A program made the translations under genes and the position numbers. The notes under the pieces are model-generated. The model saw nothing but the letters and a program-made list of their open reading frames with translations, did not search any database and was not told the DNA's origin. Below are positions 63,082 through 64,000 of a stretch of 64,000 bases of DNA, one piece after another (within the stretch, counting starts at the first letter, position 1; each line of letters begins with the position of its first letter). The DNA lies in the NCBI GenBank assembly GCA_037355855.1, contig CM074759.1, positions 6,386,001 to 6,450,000 of the forward strand, read 5' to 3'. This DNA is from Pseudo-nitzschia pungens (taxonomy: Eukaryota; Bacillariophyta; Bacillariophyceae; Bacillariales; Bacillariaceae).

Positions 63082-63913
63082 TGAAAATCATGATTGCCGC
63101 AATGAATCATGATTGCCGGGCAGTACCAAGCAGATTGGTAGAATTCGAAATGACTGTGACGACGGCGCAATGGCGACGGAAACGAGCGGAACCGAATCCA
63201 ATCCAATCCGATCCGATCTAACACGAACCTGCGACGGGTCTCGGAATGACCGTTTCCACAGATCAACAACGGAAACGTGACGCAAAGACACGCGCAAGGG
63301 TCCGAGTATGGGAGGTTTGATTGGAGGTTTCTACCCTATAGTGTACCGTGTTATTGGCTGGACGGTCAGTGCGCGTGCAATGCATAGAATTCTGTTTGTC
63401 GATCGATAGTAATTACGAAGTACTACGTATACCTAGCATCTGGAAACCAAGTAAGGAATGAATCAACGTCTGTTGCACAGCAACAACCACACCCTTTGGA
63501 AACGGTTCGGCAATCCACCATGCCCAGAACAGTTTGTTTCGTTTCGTTTCGTTTCGTTTCGTGGATTCGACGTGCGCTCTCCGGTTGGTTCGGTAAGACG
63601 ACTGTGAGTTCGTCGTACAATCCGGCACGACAGTGTTGATCTGTTTAGTATTTTGGATAAATACGCAGAAAAAATTTGCGCACTATATAATTCATCGAAC
63701 CCAGTGCCGTCAAAAAGTCTCATCCTCGAATGACGTGAGGTATCATGCGTGTATAATTATACGCATGTACTTTGATGCGTCTTGAATCTTGATGCCGCAG
63801 GACGAATTCAACTGTATCGGACGTAATATTGTATTGTATTGTATTGTATTGTATTATCATTGTTATTGTTATTATAGTCTCTGAATGGAACCACTCCAAA
63901 ATCAATGCCCCTT
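63082..63913. other. 3' UTR and intergenic region
   Basis: Apart from the SECIS candidate it holds a duplicated AATCATGATTGCCG word (63087-63121), a TTTCG run (63536-63560) and a GTATT run (63829-63855). No gene. Confidence 0.5.
63236..63291 (+). promoter_or_regulatory. Candidate SECIS element in the 3' UTR
   Basis: About 160 bases after the stop codon of the DsbA/FrnE-like gene. The order is: lower stem GTCT (63238-63241) with AGAC (63286-63289), an asymmetric internal loop, ATGA (63246-63249), a 7 bp perfect stem CGTTTCC/GGAAACG (63251-63257 and 63271-63277), and an apical loop ACAGATCAACAAC with the required AA. TGAC (63278-63281) follows, so the tandem G.A pairs of a SECIS core can form. 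The ATGA-to-AA distance (15 nt) is a little longer than usual. Confidence 0.65.
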
Positions 63914-64000
63914 TTACTTTTCCGCAATGCTCGCCTCGAAGTTCCATTCGGGTTCGACGGCCATGGCCCAGTTGAACTTGTCGCGAAGGGTCTTGGAAAA
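63914..64000 (-). CDS. 3' end of an unidentified gene (partial)
   Basis: The minus strand from the window edge reads FSKTLRDKFNWAMAVEPEW then NFEASIAEK and a TAA stop at 63916-63914. Only 28 residues are present, with coding-like character; the rest lies beyond the window. No family could be assigned. Confidence 0.5.
   Translation of the reverse strand, partial: FSKTLRDKFNWAMAVEPEWNFEASIAEK

Overview
The window is nuclear DNA of a photosynthetic stramenopile, most likely a diatom. The evidence is compact intron-containing genes with GT-AG splice sites, proteins whose predicted signal-peptide cleavage falls before a Phe or Trp (the 'ASAFAP'-like motif of diatom plastid preproteins), a thylakoid-lumen precursor with a twin-arginine signal, and long Gln/Asn/Asp/Thr homopolymer tracts. 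The species cannot be named from the sequence. Exon structures were read by eye from splice signals, frame continuity and family conservation.

Layout. 0.5-6.1 kb: heterotrimeric G-alpha (-) and the SM protein VPS45 (-). 7.2-9.1 kb: ribosomal protein uS14/S29 (+) and a lipocalin/FABP-like protein (-). 9.9-13.5 kb: an M16C (PreP-like) protein whose zinc-protease residues are lost (+). 13.9-17 kb: an FSH-type serine hydrolase (-) and a D-galacturonate-reductase-like oxidoreductase (+). 17.3-20.9 kb: SEC24 (-). 22-28.3 kb: a Deg-type protease (+), an ATX1-type copper chaperone in three exons (-) and an RNA/DNA methylase-fold protein (+). 28.5-32.1 kb: a plastid-targeted coiled-coil/ParB-like protein broken by a one-base frame change (-). 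32.8-47.7 kb: a coiled-coil membrane protein (+), a PHO84-type MFS transporter (-), a GT8 glycosyltransferase (+), an unknown plastid-type precursor (-), a PARP-finger/PADR1/HhH protein (+) and an ERV1/ALR sulfhydryl oxidase (-).

48.3-58.3 kb is one complete tyrosine-recombinase retrotransposon of the DIRS/PAT/Ngaro type on the minus strand. It has identical split direct repeats in the order A1-genes-B1-A2-B2 and carries gag, reverse transcriptase/RNase H, tyrosine recombinase and a fourth unknown ORF. Its gag gene is interrupted by a second 2.1 kb element with an 18 bp target-site duplication, a 3' (ATT)n tail and an internal array of about 150 bp units, each holding a small hairpin.

58.7-64 kb: a thylakoid-lumen protein (+), a kelch-repeat protein (-), a DsbA/FrnE-like protein (+) and the 3' end of a further gene (-). 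The DsbA/FrnE-like gene has an in-frame TGA exactly at the first Cys of its redox motif (x-P-W-C) and a SECIS-like hairpin 160 bases downstream, so it is a strong selenoprotein candidate and the most striking single observation here.

The genes are ordinary single-copy eukaryotic housekeeping or targeting genes without operon logic. Intergenic gaps repeatedly carry short GTAC/CCGTACGG/AAGGTTAC palindromic words of unknown meaning.
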